DNA from: Wyeomyia smithii
Lineage: Eukaryota; Arthropoda; Insecta; Diptera; Culicidae
Length of the DNA: 64,000 nt
Assembly (NCBI RefSeq): GCF_029784165.1
Contig: NC_073694.1
Span: 49,075,674 to 49,139,673, forward strand
Direction: 5' to 3'
Position numbers and translations under genes: made by a program. Each line of letters opens with the position of its first letter. Position 1 is the stretch's first letter. The notes beneath the pieces were generated by a model, which did not search any database, was not told the DNA's origin, and saw only the letters and a program-made list of their open reading frames with translations. Positions 37,290 to 49,804 of the stretch are shown here, one piece after another.

Positions 37290-37843
37290 TTTGGAACCCT
37301 ATCCACGATGGCTCACATCAATTATTCTCTAGTTGACTATGAAAGTTCTCGCAGCACAGGCTCTTCGGTAGCATGAGTTGGCGCATATTATGGTTATTGG
37401 TGTTGGGTATTGGTTTTCTGCATTTGGTCACGATTATCCTCTCATTGATAAATCCACATGGGACCAATGCAGGCAATTAACTCCACGGTGATGGCGGGAA
37501 GCATTTTCACCTCATATGCCAGAACAAACCATCAAATTGGAGTGACCGTTCGTGCCCCGCAACGGTCACGTCAATCTCTGGTTTACTTCAACCTAATGTA
37601 CATCGCACTTTGTTCGGATATAACGTTATTCGTCTGCCCGCTCCGAGTCAGACGCTGTTGTACGCCGCTTCTAACATGGGGATACAGCCGCCTTTTCCAG
37701 TTGGCATACGACCATTGGTTCTACCAGGGGTTGTTTACCCGATCTCCGCTATGGTTACTCGTATCGCGGTAGTACCCCTCGTGGAAGCTAGGATAGGAGT
37801 TGCTAAGCAAAGGTGAATAACCACAATAGGGTCTCAAGTGACA

Positions 37844-39810
37844 CGTGTCCAGTCATTTAGGCTATCAACTGGATAAGTGGCTATAGAATACCTGCAGAAG
37901 GTTGATGAGCGGATCGAAAATCATGTTGGAGGTAGCCTGAATGAACAGTGGAGACATATCCACAGTACAATTAGCATCACAGCGGCAGATGTGTTGGGTA
38001 CATCTACGGCAGCCACGTTCAATGAGTGGTTTGACGCTGAGTGCAAGCGAGCGACGGCTGAAAAAAACCGCGCCAGAGTTCACATGTTAGTCACGGCTCT
38101 GACTCGTCAGAGCGTACGAAGATTCCGGGAAGCTTGAGTTGCTGAAAAAAGTTTCCATCGCCGGAAGAAACTTCTCAAGGCGCGATGCGAGATGCTTCTA
38201 CAAGAAGATTAATGGAACCAGGAACCGAAACGTGTCAGCCTCTGTCATGTGCAATGATAAGGAGGGGAATCTTATTACCGATAGAACGGAGGTGGCCAGG
38301 CGTTGTCAGGAACGCTTTAGTGTGCTGTTGAATAGTGGAGAAAACAGTGTAGTCGAAAGGAGCAGGATGGTGATTGAGGATGATGACAAAGCTGTGGACT
38401 AACCATCCATGGACGAGGTTAAGAAAGCAGTAAACGAGCTAAAGAACTGCAAGGCAGCTCCGATGAAGAATTACTCTCGGACTGGTTGGCGGCTCTCGTA
38501 TGTCCGATCTACAAGAAAGGCCACCTCCTGGACTGTAGTAATTATCGGTGCATAAACGTTCACCAAACCGTTTACAAAAATCTCTTCCGTATTATGTTCC
38601 ATAGACTGAGGCCAGGAGACCATTGTTGGCAAATATCAATGTGGGTGTCGAGGGGGACGCTCTTCTACGGACCAAATGTTCACCCTGCGACAGATCCTCG
38701 ATATATTTCGAGAATTCAATTTGCAGACGCACCATTTGTTCATAGACTTTAGAGCAGCGTTCGATACAGTTGAGAGACATGACTTATGGTGAATTACGCT
38801 CGAATATGGTTTCCCAACAAAAATAATTAGGCTGATACGTGCCACCCTTGTAGGCTCTGCATCATGCGTCAGGATAAACGGTGAGATATCAGACTTTTTC
38901 GTGACGTTAGATAGTTAGATATTATTGTTCAACATCGGATTGGAGGGTGCTATATGGAGGGCTGACGTACAAAGAAGCGCCACCATCATTACGAAGTCTC
39001 ACATGCTTCCAAGTTTTGCGGACGATATCGATACCATTGGTATCAACCGTAGAGCAGTGGAAGAGGCCTTCGGACGTTTCAGGAGAGGAGCTGCGAGAAT
39101 AAACTCTGCGAAACCGAAATACATAGTTGCTGGTAGAGAGCGTGGTAGTTCGACGGATGTTGGTGCTGAGGTGATTTTAGATGAGGGAACTTTTGAAGTA
39201 GTCGACGAATTTATTTACCTGGGTACACTAGTGACATGTGACAACGAGGTTAGCCGTGAGATAAAAAGGCGGATAGCAGCTGCAAACATTGCGTAACCAG
39301 TTGAGGTCCCGTAGTCCGCAAACCCGTACTAAACTTGCTCTCTACAAAACAATAATTCTTTCCGTGGCCCTCTCTCTTCCTCGTGGTATGAACGTTGAAA
39401 GAGGCCGATCGGTGAACTCTTGGTGTTTTTGAGCGTAGGATTTTGCGTTCAATCCTGGGCGGCAAACTAGAAAATGGTGTTTGGCGCAGACGCATAAACC
39501 ATGAAGTGTACCAGGTGTAAGAATCGGCGGATCTAATTAAGCGGATAAAACACGGCAACTTGTAGTTGGCTGGGCATGTAGCTAGAATACCAGAAGAACG
39601 CCCAGCGAGGACTATATTCAGCAGCAATACCGATGGAGGCGGCCGTCAACTTCGAGGTAGGCCCCGGACTCGTTGGATGTGTGCTGTCGACGGGGATGCC
39701 CGCGAAATAGGTGTTAGGGAGATTGGAGGATAGCAACCCAAAACCGAATGACATGCCGACGTATACTGGATCGACAATCGGTCTGTCACCGTAAAAGTAA
39801 GTAAGTAATT
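37844..39810 (+). pseudogene. RTE-type element with ancestral 3' half
   Basis: It begins as the copy of 31976-32677, then passes the position where unit 1 is cut: CPIYKKGHLLDCSNYRCINV is continuous (38486 on). Beyond it come degraded palm pieces. 38925-39296 has FNIGLEGAIWRADVQRS, LPSFADDIDTIGINRRAVEE (FADD catalytic motif), AKPKYIVAGRERGSS and EFIYLGTLVTCDNEVSREIK, the standard order of RTE thumb motifs. Internal stops and frameshifts occur between blocks. The element ends in GTAAGTAAGTAA at about 39797-39808, a simple-repeat tail also found at the end of the RTE copy at 49.8 kb. Confidence 0.85.
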
Positions 39811-39881
39811 ATAAAAAACGCAGTATAAACGTGAAAGTGTCTAAAAATATGATTATCAGCGAATCCGGTCGTCATTTTGAT

Positions 39882-40083
39882 ACTGTACGCAGGGCCGGAT
39901 TTAGACGGTGAGGGGGCCGGGGCAAATTTGTTTGTGAGGCCCTCTTCTCTTAAAACATTTAGAGGTAACGTTCTGGGAGGTGACGAGCAAAAAAAAAAAG
40001 GTCGGCCAAGGACTAGGGGGGGGGGGTTTGAATCAGGAGGCCCGGGGCATTTGCCCCCCCTTAAATCCGGGCCTGACTGTACG
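39882..40083. mobile_element. hAT-type MITE with 8-bp target duplication
   Basis: A 186-bp element (39890-40075) begins CAGGGCCGGATTTA and ends TAAATCCGGGCCTG. It is flanked by identical 8-bp direct repeats ACTGTACG (39882-39889 and 40076-40083). An 8-bp duplication and CAGGG termini are characteristic of hAT elements. The interior is G-rich and noncoding. Confidence 0.9.
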
Positions 40084-40245
40084 TCATGTAGAATTCATAC
40101 GATACAGACGGGTTGCTAGCTGTGGTATCATGGCCCACGCAGCATTTATCTCGTCTTAAAGTATTAAACACTCTCCGTTGAACCATTCTAGCATTAAGAT
40201 CTAGAAGATCATAACATTGTACCCGGTGTTGAATAAAGCCACACA

Positions 40246-40430
40246 TTGGGCAAAGCTGGGCCGCTTATAACGCTGAGAACAGGCACCGATTTGAGCCGCA
40301 AACAGAACTCGGACTACATCCCTTGGTTTGTTTCTCCTTGGTCGGATTGGCAGGAATATTCTTATGGTTGCTCGTATACCGCAGTACTTCGAGGGGTTAG
40401 GGACAGGAAACTTTGGACAAGAGGCTAAAT
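40246..40430 (+). repeat. Dispersed repeat around a GGTTRCTCGTAT motif
   Basis: TATGGTTGCTCGTATACCGC and AGTACTTCGAGG here correspond to TATGGTTACTCGTATCGCGG and AGTACCCCTCG at about 31882-31915 (and 37750-37783). The reverse orientation appears near 46780-46830. It is probably a conserved, noncoding part of a retroelement. Confidence 0.5.
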
Positions 40431-43400
40431 ACCACTTCCAACCCTCCGATTTTTGAAAATCTACTGTATAACTGAGTTCGATTAGATTGGACCAAAATAA
40501 CAGAATCTGGTCGCTAATTAACATCTACTTGCAGAGCTAAAATAAACCACAGCTATCTGCGATGCCACCCATGAAACAGACACCGCCTTGGTTCCCACAG
40601 CATCCCAATATCGGGGACCGATTCCACTCCGGCTTATTCCAAGGAATTAATCTTCATCCCACTTCCACACATTAACAATTCTAATTACACCATAAACGTC
40701 AACACCGGCGGCACATTTCACGACACCTAAACAACGGAGCTCTGATAGACCGCGGCAGGTGGGTAGGTGGCCTGCACTCTAGCAACGAAAATCGCGTAGT
40801 AATCGCATTACGTTTTGCGATGTGATTGATGTTAAGACCCTCACTTAGCTGGCCCGGTCTCACTCACTCGGGGGCTGTGAAGGGATTAACAAAGCTGCTC
40901 CGGAGCGACCTGTCGAATTGCCCGCTGGACCTGCTGCTGCAGGCACACATTATTGTAATACTACCGGCATCACCTGCGCCGTAGGACGCGTACACGGTGA
41001 ACGCATGCAAAAAAATTGAAGAAAAAAATATGGTGCGAGAATTATTTTAATTGCCATGTCATTAATGCTAATGAGTACGGCACGTCTCGTTTGTAACCAT
41101 ACAGACATGTACAGTGTAATGGCTGGGCATTGGAACTACCTACTTGATTGTAATAATGACACCTTGCACAACGGTGTCCCGCCATAGAAATAATTGAGAT
41201 TCAGGTGTCTAATAAGGTGAAAGGTGTAACAATGTTTGTACATACAGATGTCGATAGAAAAATAAGTTCAGCTAAGCTGTTTCATCTATTCAGTAAGCGT
41301 GTCTACCTTCTATCAACGGTATAATATCTCAAACAGCCAAGTTTTCCTTTGGTAGTTTGAAAAAAATCCTCCACAGTCTGTGCGGCATGTTTGCAAATTT
41401 TAGTAAACCGCAACGAGGCAGTCTACGACGTGACGTTGTGCTCGGGATTGGAAAGTGGAACGCTACTGAAACATGAGACCCTGACTTCACGGCTCCTCGC
41501 CACAACCCTCCGCAGGCACGCTCCCTATCGACGCAAGGGAGAGTCATAAAGTTCAATATAATTGAATTTACAAATCATTAGAGTGTGAGGATATCCAGCT
41601 GTGGCTTCCACGACCAAATGCTCAATTGATTGGTTGGGGACTGGCCATCGTCGTCGTTGTCGTTGCTGTTGCTGCCGTTGGTTGTCGGGTAGACGATGTC
41701 ATGATCCTCGTCCGCTCCGATGTGCCGCAATGTCTACGCTAACTGGGTCTGCACTGAAGAGGGCACTCGGGTAGTAGCATAGTTGCCACATGAGTCTGAT
41801 CGGTTTGCTCTTCCGAACATAGACAGGTGGTTTTTACCGTTATTGTTGCTGCGGAATCAATTGAAGTCGGCATATTGAAATGTTTAAAATATTGTACTAG
41901 ACCATTAGAGTGAAGGTACAAGTTTCAAATCTTTCAACATTGGCAGCACTGCGTGCTGTCATGCATAGCCGTGCGCGGGATTGTTGTTTGAGGGGAGTTT
42001 CGCGCAAATCATTTTTTTCAGATTTTCGGAATGAGTTGGTAAATGCAAATAAATGGAATGAAAGCCGTCTTGAATCCTTAAACCCCCCCAGGCCAACGTG
42101 CCCGCGACTATGCTACCATGTACTTCTTGGAAGCAAAGCTAGCACAGATATTTTGCATTCAAAACAAGACTGGGCTGGCTGCCGACTAGTTTACAGTCTG
42201 CTGCACGACACCACACTGACTAGCTGGTCTCCTAAACGTGAGCTATGTCAACGCGATCCGGGCTGGAAATTTGAAGCAAATTGAGCATAAACCGCGCTTC
42301 CTCGTTTCTAGCACACCGCCGCCTTCAACTGTGCTGCTGCTGCTGGATGGCTGACCGTATTGATTAACACCATCTTCTGGTGGTGAACGAGCTTCGCATG
42401 AAATATAAATCTATTTAACTGCATCGATGAATTTGTCATAATTGAATTCGACAGTATGCATTGCGGGCAATAAAGTACGCGGTCGGTGTCTGTTCGGCTA
42501 CCGGAATGGAATGACAGTAGCGCTACGGTTTAATGGTGATAAATTAGTTTAGTATTATCAGTGATGAACGTTATGATGGTTCTCTTTCTGTGGGGACACT
42601 ATTTTAAAAAGCATTTTTTTAAGAAGTTTTAAATCTTAACGTGTTTCTTAACAATCTCACTTCTTATCGAACGAATGTTACGCACGATTGCCACCGCTCG
42701 CTAGACTGCTGGGATTCAATGTCAAAGTGAGTCGTTAAGTTTTAACCTCGAGCAGGCCAGCAGCAGCCTTGCTGCTAGATGTGATGATCGTGTTCCTAAT
42801 TAATAACGATAGGGGTATTGGATCCCTGCTTGTTGTTAAGCCACAGTTACTACCATACTGCCTAGTTGTAGCGAGGCTCGGTTGCCATCAAGGACCGAGA
42901 CCTGCTTTGTGAGTGATGAATAGACTAACAGGATTGGAACGTTAAATTGATTTCGTTTTCGTTCGAGGCAAGGTAAAACGAGGAAAATGTGCCGTCCATG
43001 AAACTCAGTACTTATGACAGGTCTGAACCCTGCCTGTTGGGTTCATTTCAAATGGCACTCGTCGCACAGTGGAGCACTTAGAACACCAAACCTGATCAAA
43101 ATTATTTTGAAGGTTTTTTTGACTGGAAACGTATCATGGATCGAAAATATAGTATAATAAAAAGTTGAGACTAAAAACTTCATGGAATAACCCACCTTTG
43201 AGTGATTTGTTACTTTTCTGATGATGTAGTTCGTATTGAAAGGTAGTTTGTTCTCTACTGAACCTTTATGAATGAAGACATAACTGTATTTCAGATCAGT
43301 GAGGTTCGGGGTTAACACTATTTTGATTATCAATCAATCTGAGCCTTTCAGAAGAATCTGAAGAGTCACTAGTATTATCATCATTGTCCGTGTACGAACA

Positions 43401-45595
43401 TTTCACTCGCAACATTTGCATTGCTTCGGACGAAAAAGTTTGACCGTTTTTCTTGGACTTTGGCCTAGAACTCGTAATCGAAGGATCCGAATTCAATAGC
43501 AACCTGTTGAGAATGTCTCAGAACACTCATTCATAACATAACAGAGGTGTGTTCTTGTAACTAAGTCAAAAACACTGCCGGAAGCTGAAAAGTTGAAATT
43601 TTTCGATGATTTTCACAATGATTTAATTCATGAGTTCGGATTGGTTCGGATGATCTGATAGCACCAGTTTGACCATAAACATACAGGCTTTCATTTGCAA
43701 TTGACTGTTTACATTGAAACTCATTGATACTTAACTTACCTCATATAATATGACATATAAAAAATCTCATTTACAGCATTTTTGTGATTATTAAAATGTT
43801 CCCTGGCAATATCGAGACTACTTATAAGCCTTTGAAGTTCACAGATTGATTAAACTAACTAGTTGGTTTGATGATAAATCACTATGTTGCACTTGATTGT
43901 TTTGAAAAAATAGTGAACGGTACGGGAGCATCGAATGCAACAACAGAAAGCTAAAATTCTATCGATTTCAACCAGCTGTAACAAAGGCTAACAATACTTC
44001 TGGATGCCCATAAGCTGTCAAAAGATTCAGTAGGTATTACACTTCAAAATAAGACTATGCAGAACGTGGTTGATAAACTTTTGCTTTTTTGACATTCTTA
44101 CAAGCAGCGAGTTACACAAAGCGTATGCAGTGTCGTAGTGATAATAATAATTTCCTCTCACATAAAAATTGCATGTCAGAAAGTTATATCTTGTTCCCAC
44201 AAGAGCATCAGTACGAATTAAATATGTTTCCATAATTGGTCGTGAACTAAAGCGATTATGCAGCATCGAATTATTCCTGTCATTAATGTGGTTTAAAATT
44301 TATCGATTCGCACATGGTCATTTGCGAAGACGCCTGAATTTATTGGTGAGGGAATCACTTCATTTTTGAGAAAAACAAAAAAAAAACGTTTCGAAAGTGC
44401 CATTTTCCAGCGTATCATAATATCGCTCCGGTGGGACATCGCAGTTCTCTTTCATCGTCGCAAGCCGGGATTTTCCGCAGGTTGCGACAAACAAAATATT
44501 CGTCTTTTTCTTTTTTGTCCGGCCTACGATCGAAGAATGGTACCGCAACATTTTTGTATTTGGTCTCGGATTCACTTGATAGGTGAACTATTTCACTATT
44601 CATCTAAGCCCATATATTCATCTTATACAACATGAAAACTCAACTAAAAACAGGAAAAAACGCATATTTTCTAATTAAATCAATTTTCTAATCCATGGAA
44701 TGGATTCTTCTTAGTCCACTTTAGATTTCTCATAAAGTAGAATCCTCAAAAACTAACTTAAAAGCTCTAAATTTCATATAGGTAACAGTCGGACATCTAG
44801 CTCAGAAAACAAAATTCGCGCATTGCTATATACGGTTACAACGGGACTCGTTCAGCAGCCAACCAATGTTTTTTTTTCATGACTAGCGAACCACTTTTTA
44901 TTTTAATCCCTAAACAAAATCACTCACTACACAAAAAATTCTTTGATCTTTCAATTTTTCACCTCAAATTTCCAAATAACTGGCTTTAATTAGCAGAATA
45001 TATGAGATGAATGTTTACAAATCCTGAATTTCAACTGTATGTATTTTCATCTATTTTCACTGCGTTGAAGAAAATCATAAGTTGCCAAATCAGTTTTTGT
45101 TATTACGAAAAAAATAATACTAAAAATGTTGAATTATTCCGACATAATTGACATAAATCGACAGCACTGTAGTGGTTTCCTAGGTTAGCAGTTTTGCACG
45201 TAAACAACTACAGCGGATATCTAGACAACTTAATACGACGATCTGCGGCTACGTTCATTCATGATAATGTATTTCATTCATGATTAACAGTGTGATGAAT
45301 ATGGGGGCGGCTTGAGATGAATAATTGAGCAGTGGTTTAAGTTTTGAGATGGATATGGAAGCGTTGTGAAAAATGGTTTGTATTACAAAATTCAGGATAA
45401 ATCTAGCTAAGTTCACTGAATATACGATGCTAGGCGATTCCATAAGAGCACATAAGCGTATTTTGTTCATTCGTTCAATGATTTCGTGAAAATTTGGTGT
45501 TTAACCCGTGCATTCTTCGTGAATATCGGCTTAATGAGATGAATAATGGAACAACTACCCTAGATAGCTTTATAATTTTCACATCCATTAGTGTT
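40431..45595. other. Longest repeat-poor noncoding stretch
   Basis: More than 5 kb with few visible repeats and no recognised exon. An imperfect CNG-rich tract lies at 41647-41690 (GTCGTCGTTGTCGTTGCTGT). The largest frame, 41910-42284, has no recognisable domain. If the window is netrin intron, this is the best place to look for conserved regulatory sequence. Confidence 0.45.
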
Positions 45596-46720
45596 AATAT
45601 CTCCATTTTTGAAAAACTAAATCTCATCTTTGACGGCCTTCTCGTCGAGCTCCAAGAAACGTAGTACGTCACGAGTGATAACGTACGGCCCAGTGGACTT
45701 ATTCAGCAACCGATAGCTCTTGCTGTCTGATGTGTGTTCGACATATGTCATCTTGGTGGACTTACCTAGAAACTTCTTCCTCTTCTGCGACGGAATTTAC
45801 ACGTATGCACCCTAACCGAAGATCTTCAGGTATTGCAAATCTGGTTTCTGGCCGAACCAGATCTCGTACGGTGTAGAACCAATCGATGATGACGGCTATC
45901 GGTTCTGAGGTAAGCCAAGCCATGCGCAGTCCCATCTCATTCAACGCCCTGTTCCTTCTTACAGCTACGCCATTGTGTTGAGGTGTTATTAATGTGGAAT
46001 TTTCACGTAGCTGGTGTAATGTGGTCCCCGTGGTTCTGTGGTTAGCGATGTCGGTCGGCTAGCTCTCCCACACGGTTGTGATATCGGGTTCGATTCCCGA
46101 TCAGGTTGAGGATCTTTTCGAGCTGGAAATTTTCTCGACTCAGCACTGGGGCACGGTGTATCGATGTACTTATCCTACAACATGCAGAATTTGCCGAAAA
46201 CAATATCGATAACGAATTCTCTCAACTAACCTTAGTTGATCGAGACCGCATTAGCCCCCAAGGCTAGCGTGCGATATTGTTATTGTTTTGGTGTAATCGT
46301 CACCCTATTCTGAATGCATAACTTTCGGTTTTCGACCGAACGTGTTCTAAATTACCCTCACATACTCACAGATCTTGTCAGCTACCTCGTTATCGACACT
46401 TTTTCGTAACATTCGCAGTCCTTTACCATCAGCAGTCGAAGTTACCAGGCGAACACTCTCATCGATACTTACAAAGGAAACGTGATTTTTCAACAAATGT
46501 GGCGTGGCACCCGAATCGATTACCCACGCACTATCGTCCTTACGTTTAGCGGACCGAACCATAAAGTAAAAGACTTTGAACCGCATTTGCGCACTGTTTT
46601 TTTCTTGCCGTTTACTTCTTCTTATCTTCCTGACCGCAATTTTCAGCCAGGAAAACTGCAATTCGACGCCCATGCGCGACACTTGTTTGCGCTAGGTTGG
46701 CGAATGACTGGACCAATGGC
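45596..46720 (-). pseudogene. Ty1/copia polyprotein remnant, split by a SINE
   Basis: Reading on the minus strand, 46682-46347 contains AWVIDSGATPHLLKNHVSFV with the DSGAT active site of a copia protease. After the SINE, 45995-45900 reads PQHNGVAVRRNRALNEMGLR, the integrase block just after the second catalytic Asp. 45880-45600 carries shifted pieces of the KPDLQYLKIFG and KSTKMTYVEHTSDSKSYRLL blocks. Most of the integrase core, the reverse transcriptase and both LTRs are absent or unrecognisable. Frames change at least twice. Confidence 0.8.
46012..46297 (+). mobile_element. tRNA-derived SINE with 9-bp target duplication
   Basis: A 268-bp body (46021-46288) lies between direct repeats TGGTGTAAT (46012-46020 and 46289-46297). 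The head reads GTGGTTCTGTGGTTAGCGAT, an A-box-like stretch, and the B box GGTTCGATTCC at 46087-46097 fits the pol III consensus. It resembles Feilai-type mosquito SINEs in layout. It differs from the SINE at 23.4 kb. Confidence 0.85.
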
Positions 46721-46834
46721 GCAATATAGTTCCCACATGCGAACCATTAGCCTTCCAGCTACCGAACCCCTACCTCCTCATTGGTGCCAACCGGGATACG
46801 AGTAACTAGTAAGAAGATCGGGTAACCAACCCCG

Positions 46835-49804
46835 GTGAGACTATACTTTCCGTATACTTTCCGAAGAAGCAAGTTTAACATCGTAGCGCTGCAGGAGGTA
46901 TGCTGGAAAGGGACGACGGTGCGTATGTATACTGCCGTAATCTCGCAGACTGACGTAAGCGCCACTTTTTCAAATATGGGGTTCTTATGCCAATTTGTTC
47001 GTTATTCGAAGACCCATATTTTGGTATCTTTCTTTTAGTTGTTACTTATACGTACATTGCATAAAATCAAGAAAACAAAATGGCGTATGCACCATTTCAA
47101 TACAAAAGTGACAAGTAACCCGTTCGTTTTTGGGCCGTGTTGAAAAACTGATAAAATGGATGTACGTCATAATGTTGTATCACGGCAGTATAGGGATGGA
47201 CACACCATCTACCAGAGTTGTGGTGACACACATGAGCTGAGCACAGTGATGAGTATGCAGAAGAGGGTAATTGGGTGGTGGCCGGTTAACCCTAGAATGT
47301 GCAGGTTAAGAATCAAGGGTCGATTCTTAAACATTAGCATTATAAACGTGCTCACCTCGGAAGTACTGCTGACGACAAAGAAGCATTCTACGCGCAGTTG
47401 GAACGTGAATACGAGCACTGGCCAAAACATTTGTAAAGATTGTCATCGGGGATTACAACGCTCAGGTCGGTCAGGAGAAGAAATTAAGACCGGTAATTCG
47501 ACGATTCAGCGCACACCGGCTGGCACATTAAAATGGCCTAAGACTAATTGACTTCGCCGCCTCCAAGAGCATGGCCTCCAACATCGCCATGGTCTCCAAC
47601 ATCCAACATCGGTACACCTGGAGATCACCTAACCAAACAGAAACTCAAATCGACCACGTTTTGATAGATGGTGGGCACTTTTCAGACATTATTGACGTCA
47701 GAACACATCGGGGCGCTAACATCGACTCGGACCACTACCTAGTAATGGTGAAGATACGCCAAAAGCTATCCGTTGTGAACAACATACGGTATCGTTGCCC
47801 GCCAAGGTATAACCTCGCGCGGCTGAAGCAACCCGAAGTCGCCAAAAATTACGCGCGGGCAATAATCCTGCCAAAATGGAGGCAGCGCGGGCAATAATGC
47901 TGCGAAGAGCCACCCGTCAGAACGTGGAGCGGTACAAACAGAAACGGAGACAGCAAACCCAACTCTTCCAGGAAAAAAGCACCGACAGGAGGAGGAGGAT
48001 GAGTGCGAAGAACTACAACAGCTGTACCGCTTTCATGAAACACGAAAGTTCTATCAGAGATTCAACGCATCCCGCAAAGGCTTTGTTCCGCGAGTCGAAA
48101 TGTGCAGGGATATGGAGGGGAATATCTTGACTGATGATTGTTAGGTGATCGAAAGGTGGAGACAGCACTTCGAAGAACATCTGAATGGCGTACAGGCAGG
48201 AGACCAGAACAGCGACGTAGTAGACTCTGTCGGTGCAGCAAGCAACGGAGATGTGCCACCCCCGTCGATAAGCGAAGTTAATAATGCTATCCAAAGGCTT
48301 AAGAACAACAAGGCAGCTGGAAAGGACGGTATCGGAGCGGAGCTTCTCGAGATGGACCCGCGTAAGTTGACCAGTTGTTTGCATCGGCTGATGACTAAGA
48401 TTTGGGAAACGGAATGCCTACCGGAGGAGTGGAAGGATGGGGTTATTTGCCCCATCTACAAGAAAGGCGACAAGCTAGATTGTGAAAACTACTGAGCGAT
48501 CACTATCCTGAATGCCGCCTACAAAGTGATATCCCAAATAATTTTCCACCGGCTGTCACCACTAACCAACAGATTCGTGGAAAGTTACCAGGCCGGCTTC
48601 ATGGAGGGTCGGTCCACAACGGACCAGATCTTTACTCTGCGGCAGATCCTCCAAAAATGCCGCGAATGTAGAGTCCCTACGCATCACCTCTTCATCGACT
48701 CCAAAGCCGCTTATGCCACGATTATTCGTGAAGAGTTATGGAGAATTCTTGACGAAAACGGCTTCCCCGGGAAGCTTACCAGACTGATGAAGGCTGCGAT
48801 GGAGAATGTGCAGTGTTGTGTGAGGATTTCGGGTGGTCTATTCGACCCATTCGGATCCCGCAGGGGACTTCGACAAGGTGATGGTCTTTCCTGCCTGTTG
48901 TTCAATATTGCGCTAGAGGGTGTTGTGAGACGAGCGGGAATGGACACGCGGGGCACGATTTTCGTTAAATCCGGTCAATTAATCTGCTTTGCGGATGACG
49001 TAGACACTGTCGGCAGAACATTTGAGGTGGTGGCGGATCAGTACACCAGACTAAAATGTGAAGCAGAGAAGATTGGACTGAAGAAAAATTCGTCTAAAAC
49101 GAAGTACCTACATGCTAGCGGGTGGTGCTGAGCGCGACAGGGCACGCCTAGATAGTGTTGTGATAATCGACGGTGATGAGTTTGAGGTAGCAGACGAGTT
49201 TGTGTACCTTGGCTCAATGGTAACTGAGAACAACGGTACTAGCCGTGAGATTAGGAGGCGAATAATCAGCGGGAGTCGTGCCTGCTATGGGCTCCACAAA
49301 AAATTACGGTCAAAACGTCTAAGTTCCCGCGTAAAGTGCCCCTTGCACAAAACGCTTATTAGACCAGTTGTTTTCTACGGGCATGAGACGTGGACAATGC
49401 TTGAAGAGGACCTGCGCTCGGAGTTTTCGAACGACGGGTGCTAAGAACCATCTTTGGCGGTGTACAGGAAAGTGGAGTGTGGAGACGGAGAATGAATCAT
49501 GAGCTCGCGCAACTCTACGGTGAACCCAGCATTCAGAAAGTGGCCAAATCTGATGGATACGTTGGGCAGGGCATGTGGCGAGAACAACGTACAATTACCC
49601 TGCAAAATTGGTTCTCACCTCGAATCCGGTTGGTACGAGACGAAGAGGAGCACAAAGAGCAAGATTGTTAGACCAGATGGAGCATGATCTAGCAAGTACG
49701 GAGTGCCCGCGGGATTGGAGACGGGCAGCCATGAACCAATCAAATTGGCGGAATTATGCTGTGCAGGCCATGTCTTAGGACGTACGGCCATTTAAGTAAG
49801 TAAG
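46835..49804 (+). pseudogene. RTE (JAM1/BovB-like) retrotransposon, decayed
   Basis: The order is endonuclease then reverse transcriptase, as in the RTE clade. Endonuclease: NIVALQEVCWKGTTVR (46880s) with catalytic Glu; a MITE interrupts; GDTHEL, then MQKRVIGWWPVNPRM and RLRIKGRFLNISIINV; then YTWRSPNQTETQIDHVLIDG and GANIDSDHYLVMVKIRQK with SDH. Reverse transcriptase (48145-49131): LKNNKAAGKDGIGAELLE, CPIYKKGDKLDCENY, an in-frame TGA at 48493-48495, AGFMEGRSTTDQIFTLRQIL, HHLFIDSKAAY (first Asp), GLRQGDGLSCLLFNIAL and LICFADDVDTVG (catalytic FADD). A frameshift near 49115 leads to DEFVYLGSMVTENNGTSREI. The last frame, 49575-49778, ends in WRNYAVQAMS and appears to hold the natural C-terminus. 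The 3' end is TAAGTAAGTAAG at about 49793-49804. Confidence 0.92.
46928..47192. mobile_element. MITE inserted in the RTE endonuclease, TATA target
   Basis: The 257-bp insert (46932-47188) begins CTGCCGTAATC and ends GTATCACGGCAG, a short inverted repeat. It is flanked by TATA (46928-46931 and 47189-47192). Taking out the insert with one TATA makes the endonuclease read VRMYRDGHTIYQSCGDTHEL without a break. A TA-only duplication would shift the frame. Confidence 0.8.

Larger units (their letters stand above)
32678..38545 (+). repeat. Tandem segmental duplication, unit 2
   Basis: Near-identical second copy. The junction reads AATTAT-CGG-GTCGCGCC. The CGG is shared by the sequence entering unit 1 (AGCAG-CGG-GTCGC) and the sequence leaving unit 2 (ATTAT-CGG-TGCAT), a 3-bp microhomology. 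The right boundary is where the RTE frame carries on uninterrupted, so unit 2's right end is the ancestral context. Confidence 0.95.

Noticed and set aside
41910..42284. 124-codon plus-strand frame in the repeat-poor region
   Set aside because: No domain, no signal peptide or plausible family; chance open frame cannot be excluded.
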